From NCBI RefSeq assembly GCF_000350225.1, contig NW_005179061.1:62001-126000 (forward strand): a DNA stretch of 64,000 nt, read 5' to 3'. The number at the start of each line of letters is the position of its first letter. Positions within the stretch are counted from its first letter, which is position 1. A program made the position numbers and the translations under genes. The stretch comes from Chondrus crispus (lineage: Eukaryota; Rhodophyta; Florideophyceae; Gigartinales; Gigartinaceae). Positions 21,513 through 31,570 of the stretch are shown piece after piece. The notes below the pieces were generated by a model, which did no database searches, was not told the origin of the DNA, and was given only the letters and a program-made list of their open reading frames with translations.

Positions 21513-23066
21513 CTAGGAAGTGTAAACGCCCGCTATGACAGGTGCTAGCACTAGGTCCTTCCTAAGCGAGAGACCTGGACCAGTGTATTCCGTCATCCAT
21601 GAGACTCCGTCTCTGCTGGTAACGCTAAAGTACTTGTCGTTTGAGTACAAATAAAGCAAGCCGGTTCCGGTGTCGTGCAACTGACCGCGCATCCATGGGC
21701 CCGTAGGCAACGGCTTGGTGATTTCAAAGACTCCTGTCATCTCCTCCATGCAAAGAAAGTTGACGGTGCCTCGGAACAACTGGAACGAAGAGGCGTAAAC
21801 CGGGATAAACGCTAGGAGAGCGTCGAGGGGAAGTCTGAGATACGTGGCAAGACTTTGAATGTCGCACTGAACGATTCCGCCTGGCTTGTCGATGAAACCA
21901 AACATTTTGCCTCCATGCCGCTCCACAGACTGCTTTGCTTTAAGCAGACGTGACAATATGCGATCGAAGGATGGAACAACTTCTTTTGAACAGGTACGGA
22001 AGAACCCACCTCGAAGACGATCCAACACACCAGCAGGGTAGTCTTGATCGTTGACGTGCTGGACCAAGTGAGTACCGCGCATAACCCAAGCTCCTTGAAA
22101 CATGTCATATTGCTGTACAACCTCATCATCAACGTAGATGGGCCAAGACTGAAATCTGACTCCTGCTGGATCCCGAAAAGAATCCGTTGGGATTTCATGA
22201 AAAGGAAGGGGGGAGATCTGGTTTCCAGGAGACGAAGAGCAATTCGTTGACCAGTAGAAGAAGTGGCCACTGTGAAGTCTTGCGAGGGCAACATTGCGGC
22301 CACGTTCAGTTGCTCTCCAAGTCTGCGGGAAGGGAGAGGAGATGTAGAGATCCCCCTTGTCGACGCCACCGGGCCCTAGAAGCGGGGCGTGAGGTTTGTA
22401 CTGCACGTACTTTGCGTGCGGATTGGGAGCGAGGGAGCGAGGTTGGTGGCGAGGGAGGTCCTTTTCTCCGTGTTCACCTCCCAAGTAGATTACGTGGCCA
22501 TCGGGAAGAAGCTCGGATAGATCACCTGCTTTCTTGACGTTAATGCACGAAACGCGCCTGTTGGGAGGGTCGGCGGGGGCGGCGGGAAGAGTGTTGTCGT
22601 AGAGGAGGTTTCCTTTTAGCTTAGACGAGTGCCTGTAGTAATAAGGACACCAGGTATCTGCCTCGACCTCGGGCAAATCGCCGAACTTGGACTTTGATAT
22701 GTCGGTCTTGATGTAGGCGTTCGCGCAATCAAACTTTCCCTTTAAACGGAAGTCCTTGTCATCAAGAGCCCTAGCAAAGGCCTTATATAACTTGATGACG
22801 GTATCGGAAAGAATGATATGACCACTTGGCGTGAATACACGGTCATCGGTGGTGAGGTCGGAAAGCTTGCGCAATTGGTATTTCCTGCTGGTGCCATGAT
22901 AGATCCAGACGTTCTTGCCTTCAACCTTGAGGCTGGGATTGCCTTCGTCTAGATGCAGAGAGGTACTGGAGCTGTCCAAGTCGTCTGCGTGGCCGCCGGA
23001 GAACATGGTGTCGATTTGATCATGAGCGGCCTGGCGCGTTGCCGCGTGGCTTGCGTACCTGGGCAT
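21513..23066 (-). CDS. Hypothetical protein, 517 residues
   Basis: The open frame extends upstream only from a TTG. The first ATG is at 23066 (MPRYASHAATRQ) and a TATA box sits 132 bp before it, so I take that start. I recognise no domain. The protein looks globular: many aromatic residues (WCPYYYRHSSK, FPQTWRATERGR, GHFFYWSTN), a glycine-rich loop (DGHVIYLGGEHGEKD), and no signal peptide or membrane segment. There are no close neighbours on the same strand. Length and uninterrupted frame support a real gene. Confidence 0.6.
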   Translation of the reverse strand: MPRYASHAATRQAAHDQIDTMFSGGHADDLDSSSTSLHLDEGNPSLKVEGKNVWIYHGTSRKYQLRKLSDLTTDDRVFTPSGHIILSDTVIKLYKAFARALDDKDFRLKGKFDCANAYIKTDISKSKFGDLPEVEADTWCPYYYRHSSKLKGNLLYDNTLPAAPADPPNRRVSCINVKKAGDLSELLPDGHVIYLGGEHGEKDLPRHQPRSLAPNPHAKYVQYKPHAPLLGPGGVDKGDLYISSPFPQTWRATERGRNVALARLHSGHFFYWSTNCSSSPGNQISPLPFHEIPTDSFRDPAGVRFQSWPIYVDDEVVQQYDMFQGAWVMRGTHLVQHVNDQDYPAGVLDRLRGGFFRTCSKEVVPSFDRILSRLLKAKQSVERHGGKMFGFIDKPGGIVQCDIQSLATYLRLPLDALLAFIPVYASSFQLFRGTVNFLCMEEMTGVFEITKPLPTGPWMRGQLHDTGTGLLYLYSNDKYFSVTSRDGVSWMTEYTGPGLSLRKDLVLAPVIAGVYTS

Positions 23067-23197
23067 GTTAAGACTTGAGGATACAAACCGAGGGGTGAGG
23101 ATTGAGGCGAAGCGAGGAGAACGAGCAGAGGCGGAAAAGCATGAGGATATTGGGAGGGCTCGAAGGGGCAACTTTGAGATCGACGAGGAGGGTTATT

Positions 23198-23205
23198 TAT
23201 TTATA
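23198..23205 (-). promoter_or_regulatory. TATA box of the 21513-23066 gene
   Basis: TATAAATA on the minus strand, 132 bp upstream of the ATG at 23066. It would place the transcription start near 23170. Confidence 0.5.
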
Positions 23206-24030
23206 GAGCCCAGAGACATGAGGAGTTTAGGTAAAAATGACACGGGGACCGTGACCGTGAGAGAATGATTCACTTGGTGACCGTGACCGTCACACGTAGA
23301 CAAGTCATGAGAGCAGTGGAATAATAAGAAGGTGGAACGGAGAAGACCTTCGTGTGACGTGACGGTCGTATACTGCCGAAAAGTGTTGCTCCGATGTGAC
23401 ATCGGCGTGACAATAAAATTTAGGCAAATATCAGGATGAATAGGCCAATGGTGTATAAACAGCTCCCACACGCACTGGAAACGCAACATGGGTGTGGATA
23501 ATTTCTGACCAAAATTTTATGAACGTCCGGCCACAGCCAATGAATTGTGATTGCACAAAAATCAAATCAAATTATGCCATGTGCCATTAGAGGCGCATGA
23601 GCAATATTTCATCATGTATGCACAGTACAGCCCGCTGGCCTGGGAATCGCTGGTTTACATAATACATGCAAGTTTAAGGAAGAGATATGAATAAGGCATA
23701 CGTCGTCGTGAGACGAAAGCTATGACGGTACCATATGGCATCACATGATTATGGCACAGAGAATAGAAGTTGCTTTTCAATTTTCGGCGAGGTGATGCTA
23801 ACACCTTTGTGCCGGGAGTGGCAACCGTTTGTTTCTGCACGCAAGTCGTACTTGGTAATTGACACAACCAATTACCATGGTAATTGACACAACCAATTAC
23901 CATGAAGTAATTGGGAATTAGGTGGGATTACGGGATTCGGTGGGATATTTCCTTTTATAATATAGAGGTTGGGATATTTCCTCTTATGGTATGGTTGAGA
24001 TATTTCCTATGTTTAGTTCTGGCGTCACTT
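23206..24030. other. Intergenic, small dispersed repeats
   Basis: No gene seen. ACAACCAATTACCATG is repeated in tandem at about 23865-23905. GGGATATTTCCTTTTATAATA at 23941-23961 (listed here only as a repeat core) recurs near 20500 and 25605. Confidence 0.5.
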
Positions 24031-24036
24031 CCCGCG

Positions 24037-24441
24037 GGACGATACGTTTTTGGCACATGTCAGGATCGATACCTAATGACAAAAAACGTATCGTCCAGGC
24101 CTGATTCGACGTATGTGCGATTTTGGTACCGCCTACGGTATATGGCCCAAAACGTATCGTGCCGGGCGGTTTTAACGGCGACAGTTTTCTGGTGGGACGA
24201 TACGTTTTAGGCCGATTTACACGGCGGCACCCTCATACGTGCTGCATTGGAAACATTTCTGTTGGGAACTTCTGGCGAAAATTTTGCCGACGGCGGCGCA
24301 CAGCCAACAAAATGTGAGTGCGCAAAATTTAGTTTTTGTCGTGTGCGATTAGAGGCGCATGAGCAATATTATTAACTTCATATTTTAGCACATACCGTGT
24401 CCCTCGTCTGGCAAGATTGTCAGATGCTCAAAACGTATCGT
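24037..24441. repeat. Cluster of inverted ACGATACGTTTT motifs
   Basis: GGACGATACGTTTTT at 24037-24051 faces its complement at 24082-24096, forming a hairpin with a 30-nt loop. The complement recurs at about 24149, the forward motif at 24195-24208 and the complement again at about 24430. No gene overlaps. Confidence 0.65.
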
Positions 24442-24629
24442 GCTGGGGGAGGGCAAATACAGCAGGCAGATTGACTGGGAGGGCCTTATACTGCACTGAC
24501 GGCGTCGCAGTGGGCATGTACGAGTTACACAATAATGCGGCGTAATATATGTCTTGAACATCAAAGCTTTCGAAGGTATTTACAGTGTGAAATTGAAAAG
24601 CGCCGTATGCAGGTTTCGATAATCGTTGC

Positions 24630-25045
24630 CTCAACGACGCATTTTGGACGGGTGTGTCAGCGATGCGTTGGAGAGGGATGCGCGCACGATGCATTCTGGA
24701 GGGGAGCGTCTAGGATGCGAGCAGAGAGGGTGCCAAATTGATGGGTTGGAAGGGGTGCCTGAATGATACGTTCGAGAGGGGTGCAATCGTGATGTGTTCT
24801 AGAGGGGTGCACTCATCATTCGTTTTAGAGGGATGCCAGAATGATACGTTCGGGAGGGGTGCGCCCACGATGCATTCTAGCGGGATGCGAGATTGATATG
24901 TTCGAAAGGGGCGCGCCCATGATGCGGTTTGGAAGGGCGCGAGAACGATGCCTTTTGGAATCGTGCGAGAATGATACTTTGGAGAGGGCTACTCGCAAGA
25001 CACGTCCTGCAAGGGGCCTGAACGGTACGTTCTGCAGGGCACCCC
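24630..25045 (+). repeat. Degenerate minisatellite, unit about 36-40 bp
   Basis: About eleven diverged units follow a pattern like GAGGGGTGC - 4 to 6 bases - GATGC(A/G)TTCT or GATACGTTCG. Most units keep GAGGG and GAT(A/G)C. The last ones near 25020 are strongly diverged. The core overlaps in sequence with the GATACGTT motif of the preceding cluster. Confidence 0.6.
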
Positions 25046-25703
25046 CCAAACACTACTGCATGGCAGAAATAATGGGAGTGGACGCAACTCTCCTGATTGC
25101 ATTCGCAACAAACCCGAAACGACTCCTTCCCTTTACTGATAGTTATATGTACCCTGTGCTTTGTACAGCGAGTGAAAGAAAGAGGAACACAGAAAATAAA
25201 ACGACCGACTGCGAGTATTCACGTTTCATGGGCTAGAATATGCTACCGCGTTCGTACGCGAGATGGCCCATATCACTGGCGTCGGCGAGTCTGAGGGTCG
25301 GGGAAGTTTCGGCGAAAAGTGGGGCTGAACTTGCAACGACGGTAGCGGCGACAACAAAATTACGAACGGCTAAGTTGCTGAGGAGGTCGACATGCCTGAG
25401 CCGGACGAGGAGCAAGCTTTTCATGGCATCGTGAAGGCGACTGTGTAAGGCGTGGGAGAGAGTTTCACCTGAGGTCTCGTGGAGAGATGTGCGATTGAGC
25501 TCATGAAATAAAGCGTCGATCGCGAGGGAAGTCTGTTCATTACGCGAAAAGTCGGCGTCCCGTGTCTGATGGGTGCAGATAAGGAGGCCGGCGACATGAC
25601 TAGGGGATATTTCCTTTTATAATATAGAGTAAGGGATATTTCCTATACCCATGGGTTGGACGGATGGGAGGTTAGGCGTCGAAATTGGCATCGCTATTGA
25701 AGA
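25046..25703. other. Intergenic
   Basis: No convincing gene. It contains a third copy of the GGGATATTTCCTTTTATAA segment at about 25603-25650, immediately before the longer repeat that starts at 25704. Confidence 0.4.
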
Positions 25704-26095
25704 TTCCTGGGATGGAAGGCCTACTGGCTCCATAAAATATCTGCAAAAATTATATCAAAGCACGGGCCAAAACACTCCCCACGCTCCGCGGCGGATGGAA
25801 GTCCCGAATCTCGGACGGAAGGCCTATTGGTCGGATGGAAGGTTTCATCGCTGGTTTCATCCGTGTCGCAGCCCTCGTTATGATCATTCTTGACATGGCA
25901 CTCACCTGTTGGCTACTTTGAATTCCACTCTTCCTGCCTTTCAGGTTTGAATGCCCTTTTTCCCGCCTTAAAACTGTACTCACTGGCTCTCTCTCTTTTG
26001 ACTGCTGCTTTCCATCTAAGACACCCATCCATTGGCCATTCCCTCTGGAGGCACCCATCCATTGGCCATTCCCTCCTGGGACACGGCGGCAAGTC
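25704..26095 (+). repeat. 0.4-kb dispersed repeat, copy 1
   Basis: Starts TTCCTGGGATGGAAGGCC and is collinear with 30279-30680. Relative to that copy it contains an extra segment near 25770-25800. It ends in a 30-bp minisatellite whose unit contains CACCCATCCATTGGCCATTC (two units here, three in the other copy). Confidence 0.85.
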
Positions 26096-26899
26096 TGGTC
26101 GGACCATCACAGATCCACTGACCGGATGCTACCGCTTCAATAGTTTTGTACGAGGGTAGAAACGTGTCTGTTTTTGCGAATGTGGCAGGGATTCTGAATA
26201 TAGTTGTAGGGGAGAGCGCGAGGAGGATGGCTTTGCGAATACCGCCGGCATGCAACACCCGTAATTAGCGGGAAGAGTTGCCCTTGCTCACGCTCATTAA
26301 TGGCCCGCCGTCCACGTCCATCTCTACAATCCCCACTGCGCCCCTCTCAAGCTGCCCCCGAACGGCACGTTGCTCCGACGTGCATCCGAGCTGCCCCTGC
26401 TCTCCAAAATTGATAGCAACAAATCGATGGCGACCTGAAAGCATCCCTGACCTGCATCACGGCGAGCTCGGCGGCGAGCTCCAGCGGGCACGTAGAAATC
26501 GGAAAGCAGGCGGCTGTGGCCCGGAGAGCATTCCCCGCTTGCTCCCCGACTGCACGGGGACAACGAGGCAATGGGTGTAGTGCAGAAACGCGCGAGGCGC
26601 GACCACCATCCGCAGTCAACTGGAGGGTCACGCACGGATAGGCGAATGTGTACAATGAAGCGGACACGCGCGGGAGTTTGAAGGTAAAGCGGTAGGCAAG
26701 CGGTGAAGGTGGAACGGCGCGGCTCTGGGAAGGTGTATGCAGAACTGGCCCGTGCTCATACAATCTGCCTCTCACGAGGAACAGTCCCTCGCTCGCCCCC
26801 CTCATCCCCCCAACCGAGTGAATCATATGGTAACGAACCGCTCTGCGCCTTAGCGAACCCCTTTCCCCCACCCACACCGTCGTCCATAGCCCCGCTCTT
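26096..26899. other. Intergenic
   Basis: No gene recognised. Short frames on both strands show no domain or conserved feature. The stretch leads into the promoter of the following frame. Confidence 0.4.
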
Positions 26900-26905
26900 T
26901 ATAAA
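26900..26905 (+). promoter_or_regulatory. TATA box before the 26983-27945 frame
   Basis: TATAAA within CTTTATAAACAGCC. It lies 71 bp before the ATG at 26971 and about 30 bp before a pyrimidine-rich stretch suitable for a transcription start. Confidence 0.5.
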
Positions 26906-26982
26906 CAGCCAACCCCGCCGTACTAGCTTTCGTTCCTCTCCCCTCCTCACCCCTCATCCCGACGCTCATCATGTCATCTTGA

Positions 26983-27945
26983 CTCCTTTTTTTTTCGTTC
27001 TACGATACCACCAACTCTCCAACATGTGACCAACAACCGAATCAAAACACACCGGCGCTTCAGGAGCAGCCGGCCCGAGTCTCGCAGGCTGCTGGGCGTG
27101 TACACTACTTCATTAAGGAGGAGCAATGCGCGACAGTGGAGCAGACTGCGTATGGCATAGCGCAGCACCAGCCTCCCGCGCATTGGGAAGCACAGTACCA
27201 GCCTCCATATGGTTCCCCGGAAGAGCAATCTCCAGCCTCGGACACTTCATATGAAACTTACGCTGTCAAGGATCACAGCATCCCGGTAGAGTATTTGCCG
27301 GTCACCGCGCAGCACCAGGAGCGGGTATATGGGGAGGCAATACAAGAGGAGCTCGCCGCAGCGGTCGGCTGGGAAGCCCAGAACAAATGCGTCCCTTGGC
27401 CGGTGGCAGGAGGCTACGCTCCCGATGGCCACATCACTGAAGGCGAGGGTGGAAGCCTACAGGGCAACGAAAATGGAGTATCACATCTATTTGGATCGAT
27501 GACGTTGCACGCGAATGTGATGAGGACGCAGGAGATGCAGGGTGAGCATGAGGGCACGCTGAGCGATAGATATGAAGACCAAGTGTGTTCACCAGCACTC
27601 CCATTGTCGATGAGCACGGAGAGCGACGAAGTGCTGGCGGCAATCGCTTGCGGGATGGAGGGTGCTTCGCACATGACGGATGCGCCATCTCCCCTACCGT
27701 CGGCGTCGGAGCCGATGGCAGCGGGGTTGCAGCGGTGTCTACAGAGCATCGCTGGACGAATTGCATCACAGGAACTGATGCTGCACCGCCTGAACGAGGT
27801 GCAGTTTCAACTACTCGCCGACGGGAACATTGGAGATGCGGTGTCACAGGCGCGCCGGGAGATTGCGGGGCTGAGGGACTACGGTCGTGATACGATAGAA
27901 GTGATGAGGGGGTTTGCTACAGCTCTGCTTGGCGGAAGGGAGTGA
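26983..27945 (+). CDS. Hypothetical protein with C-terminal helical region, start unresolved
   Basis: The frame is open from 26983 to a TGA at 27945, about 320 codons, but has no ATG near its start. An ATG at 26971 in the same frame, well placed behind a TATA box, meets a TGA at 26980-26982 after two more codons. Either an intron removes that stop, translation starts elsewhere, or the gene is broken. The protein is unrecognised. The first half is Gln/Pro/Glu/Tyr-rich and low in order. The last 80 residues (GRIASQELMLHRLNEVQFQL onward) look alpha-helical or coiled-coil, as in the accessory protein at 59028-59651, though without visible sequence similarity. Confidence 0.4.
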   Translation, partial: LLFFSFYDTTNSPTCDQQPNQNTPALQEQPARVSQAAGRVHYFIKEEQCATVEQTAYGIAQHQPPAHWEAQYQPPYGSPEEQSPASDTSYETYAVKDHSIPVEYLPVTAQHQERVYGEAIQEELAAAVGWEAQNKCVPWPVAGGYAPDGHITEGEGGSLQGNENGVSHLFGSMTLHANVMRTQEMQGEHEGTLSDRYEDQVCSPALPLSMSTESDEVLAAIACGMEGASHMTDAPSPLPSASEPMAAGLQRCLQSIAGRIASQELMLHRLNEVQFQLLADGNIGDAVSQARREIAGLRDYGRDTIEVMRGFATALLGGRE

Positions 27946-28750
27946 GACGTGGGACCAAGGTTGGAGGAAAAGGCTTTAGTTGTTTGTAATGCGTGCTCAT
28001 CATGTGTTTGTCGTTCAGGAAATTTTTTTTGCGTGTTTCAAAGTGAGCGAAACGGGTGGTGTCGGTAGAGTTTGAACCGAGAGTGCAGATGCGGCCGTCG
28101 CCGCGCTACAGTACGAGCGAGATGGAAGGGTTCGACCTGAACAGGTGGCGTTCACGCCACCTGCATAGAGCATCGCGAATGGGACATGGGCAACCTATCA
28201 TTCGTAAGGCATGTGTGCGGGCAGCGAGCGGGACGCTGTATCGAGGGACGAGGGAGAAGGGAAAGGGTGGAAGAGGGACGGACGAGCGGGACGCTGTATC
28301 GAGGGACGAGGGAGAAAGGAAAGGGTGGAAGAGGGACGGACGTGGGAGAAGAGTGTCTGAAGAGTGTCACGGGCGACTCATTGGCATGTTGGCTTGAATG
28401 TTTGAAGGTCATTGCAAGAGCGGATGCGAGATTTCAACGTCACAGGAGTGATGGAAAAACTTGGACAAAGACGAGAAGAACGATAGAACGATACTGGTAC
28501 AGTTGCATACATATCATATATACATACCGATCATAAGGCCAAAAGCCTCCCAGTGCTCCGTGGGGGAGGTTTCGACGGCTAGGTACAAAAAATCGCTGAC
28601 GCGTCTCTCATCTTGTCAGACTTCGAATAATTGAACAACTGAAGGGGGGTTGCCCTACATTTTGGACAACGCCAAAATAGCTCCGATATGCGAATTATTT
28701 GAAAACAACCGTATGGGGGAGGTGGGGGGGCGCAGCGGCCGCGAGGAAGG
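27946..28750. repeat. Intergenic with a 58-bp tandem duplication
   Basis: GGGACGCTGTATCGAGGGAC starts at 28230 and again at 28288. Each is followed by GAGGGAGAA and GGTGGAAGAGGGACGGACG. No gene was recognised in the surrounding sequence. Confidence 0.65.
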
Positions 28751-29005
28751 GCGCGGCTCTACAGCGCTGGGAGGGGCCAGCTGTGGACGCGGAGTCGTGC
28801 GGTGTGACGCGCGCGTGTCGACGGCGCGAGCGCGTGCCATAGACTCACGATGCAGCGGGCGTCACGGGGTGGGGCGCGACTCTACAGCGCTGGGAGGGGC
28901 CGGCTGTGGACGCGGAGTCGTGCGGTGTGACGCGCACGTGTTGACAGCACGAGCGCGAGTCATAGGCTCACGGCGCAACGGGCGTCACGGGGTGGGGCGC
29001 GAATT
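28751..29005 (+). repeat. Two tandem GC-rich units, period 125 bp
   Basis: GCGGCTCTACAGCGCTGGGA at 28751 recurs as GCGACTCTACAGCGCTGGGA at 28876. The units are nearly identical throughout and contain GTGTGACGCGC. The open frame across them reflects their composition, not a recognised protein. Confidence 0.75.
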
Positions 29006-30278
29006 TTGCGTTTTCGTGGGAGAGGCGTCGGACACCAGCGACGGCGTCGGTCACCTTTATAATAATATTAAAAACGTCAATAAATGTTGCAGATTTCAAT
29101 TGTATGTCGCCAATTTTTACAGCATACATCTACTTTACGGCGCGGGGGGGGGAGAGGGGGACGCACACCGTCTTTCAGCCCACAAAAACTGTACGCATGT
29201 GATTTGGGACGTACCGTATATTTTCATAATCAATTTGAATCTAGTATATATGAAATATTTTTTCAAAATATTACACGAACAAAGGCTGTACGATTTTCAT
29301 TAAGGACATATATTTTCATCACCAATTCGAACATTACACGTCATCCCGCATTATAGAAACATGATTACTACGTCATGTTCATTCATTTACTGAACGCGGT
29401 TGTGCAGTCGTACTGCGTACTGCTGATGCTTTAAAATTTATTATTAAGGGATAAGCCACCGCCCTCAACGGACAATTAAAAAATTAAAAAAACTAGTTGG
29501 CATAAACTAGGCGCACTGCAAACAGAATACAAATCCTATTGTGGCGCCAATATGCCTATGCCCTTGCGTATTATTCGAAGGACTGGTCCATGCAGGAATT
29601 AAAAAAACAGAACTATCCCACACATACCAGCTGATATGAGTGAATGTATTAAATTATCATACTAAATGTAAGAATCACAACAATTTCACTTCTTTTAACT
29701 TGACGATGTTACGGTGGAATAGTGTAGTTACAATTATAGAACTTTACCACAAATTGTCTTGTATGAACAAATAAGATCCCCCATTTATGTAAAAGGTGTA
29801 TCATGTTTGTTCAACATACGTGTACGGGTTAAAGGAAGGGAAAATGTTCACACGGTACATACCAGTACCCTGACGTAACATGGGGATTACATGTGCAGCA
29901 TGAACTTGGAGGATTTAGATACACATTTTCCGGATGACAAACTGCTATGGCTACACATAAACGTGCGAACCAAACACATTGTAACGTGATCTCAACTGGG
30001 AAGATGTATCCCTACCAAAGCTGCAGTAGTGTAAAAGGCCGCAAAGAAAGACCTTCCATGATGCCCCTTGATACGTGTAAAACACTCTCAAGTATAGTAA
30101 GAAATGCATGAACTGCAGCAAGATGATACCAACCCCACTAAAACCATCACAAATGTTTTCACAATATGCAACGTACAATATCATGCAGAGGCGTACTTTC
30201 TACAGCAATAACGTACAATCAACCACCGCAAGCACTTGTAAGGTGCCCAAATGCAGAGTCACGTCCATTGACAGAGCC
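29006..30278. other. AT-rich intergenic
   Basis: I see no gene, RNA or repeat that I can support in this stretch. Confidence 0.4.
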
Positions 30279-30680
30279 TTCCTGGGATGGAAGGCCTACT
30301 GGCTCCATAAAATATCTGCAAAAATTATATCAAAGCACGGGCCAAGTCCCGAATCTCGGACGGAAGGCCTATTCGTCGGATGGAAGGTTTCATCGCTGGT
30401 TTCATCCCTGTGGCAGCCCTCGCTGGTTTCATCCCTGTCGCAGCCCTCGTTATGATCATTCTTGACATGGCACTCACCTGTTGGCTACTTTGAATCCCAC
30501 TCTTCCTGCCTTTCAGGTTTGAATGCCCTTTTTCCCGCCTTAAACTGTACTCACTGGCTCTCTCTCTTTTAACTGCTGCTTTCCATCTAAGACACCCATC
30601 CATTGGCCATTCCCTCTGGAGACACCCATCCATTGGCCATTCCCTCTGGAGACACCCATCCATTGGCCATTCTCTCGTAC
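30279..30680 (+). repeat. 0.4-kb dispersed repeat, copy 2
   Basis: Collinear with 25704-26095 in the same orientation. It carries a duplicated GCTGGTTTCATCCCTG segment and three units of the 30-bp CATCCATTGGCCATTC minisatellite. A further diverged unit lies at about 30745-30785. Confidence 0.85.
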
Positions 30681-31570
30681 AACTATCACCTCGCACATCT
30701 AAGCCTTCGCCCTGACACTGTGACTTTCATGCAATCGTTCCTTTCATCCACGACACCCGTCCATTGGCTGTGCCCACTTGGGACACCGGGTCGGGGTATA
30801 CCTGCGGGGTTAGGGGGAATATAGGTTATAGGGGTTGGCTGCTATTGGTGGCTAGTACTAGCGTGCAGTTGGGAACGTTTCGAAGTTTATTGAACTTCTT
30901 CATTAGCTCAGAGTTAGCGACGAGGAGTGCGGTGCTCGGTGTCGCGATCGGAGAGGGGGAAGGTACTCTCCTGTAGTGCTGTGCCTATTTTCTATATGAT
31001 TTTGTGGGATGGCCTCTTCGCATGGGTTTTGAAAGTTAGGGGGAGTGGGAGTCTCATAGTGTGTGGTAGTCACGGTAGTATGGTGTGTTCCATATTGTTG
31101 GAAATATGGGTCCGAGTGAAGTGGAATGTTCAATTGCATTAAGCATGTGATTATATGGCATTGATTTAGGCTCGTGTTCAATGGGGGATTAGGGGTTTGA
31201 GCTGACACTAACAAAGATGGCACTATATGGCGACCCCCCTGTAACAAAGAAAGCAAATCTGCAGAAGTGAAGATAAAAACTTCATGAAAACATATATAAT
31301 CGACGGCTCTTTGCAAGCGCGTTTACTTGTTTTTGGTAGTCCACTGATCTCATCTTCTAGCAAAGACCATACCATTCTGTTGATCATTGCTCTATCATTG
31401 CTCGTTACATCTGCTTGTACATCGATACTCATAGCACAGCTATCGCATACCCGGCCCTCCTGTCTTCTGTCCAACGCCGAGAAATGCCAATGAGAAATTC
31501 TACACTTTACGTGATCATTCAAAGCTATGTGACTATTCCTAGAACACTCTTGAATATTAATCATCCAAAA
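30681..31570. other. Intergenic downstream of the RecQ-like gene
   Basis: No gene recognised. No clear AATAAA on the minus strand was found within 150 bp of the stop at 31571. Confidence 0.4.

Noticed and set aside
28650..29303. 217-codon plus-strand frame
   Set aside because: Most of it is a translated 125-bp tandem repeat and the rest is low complexity. There is no recognisable domain.
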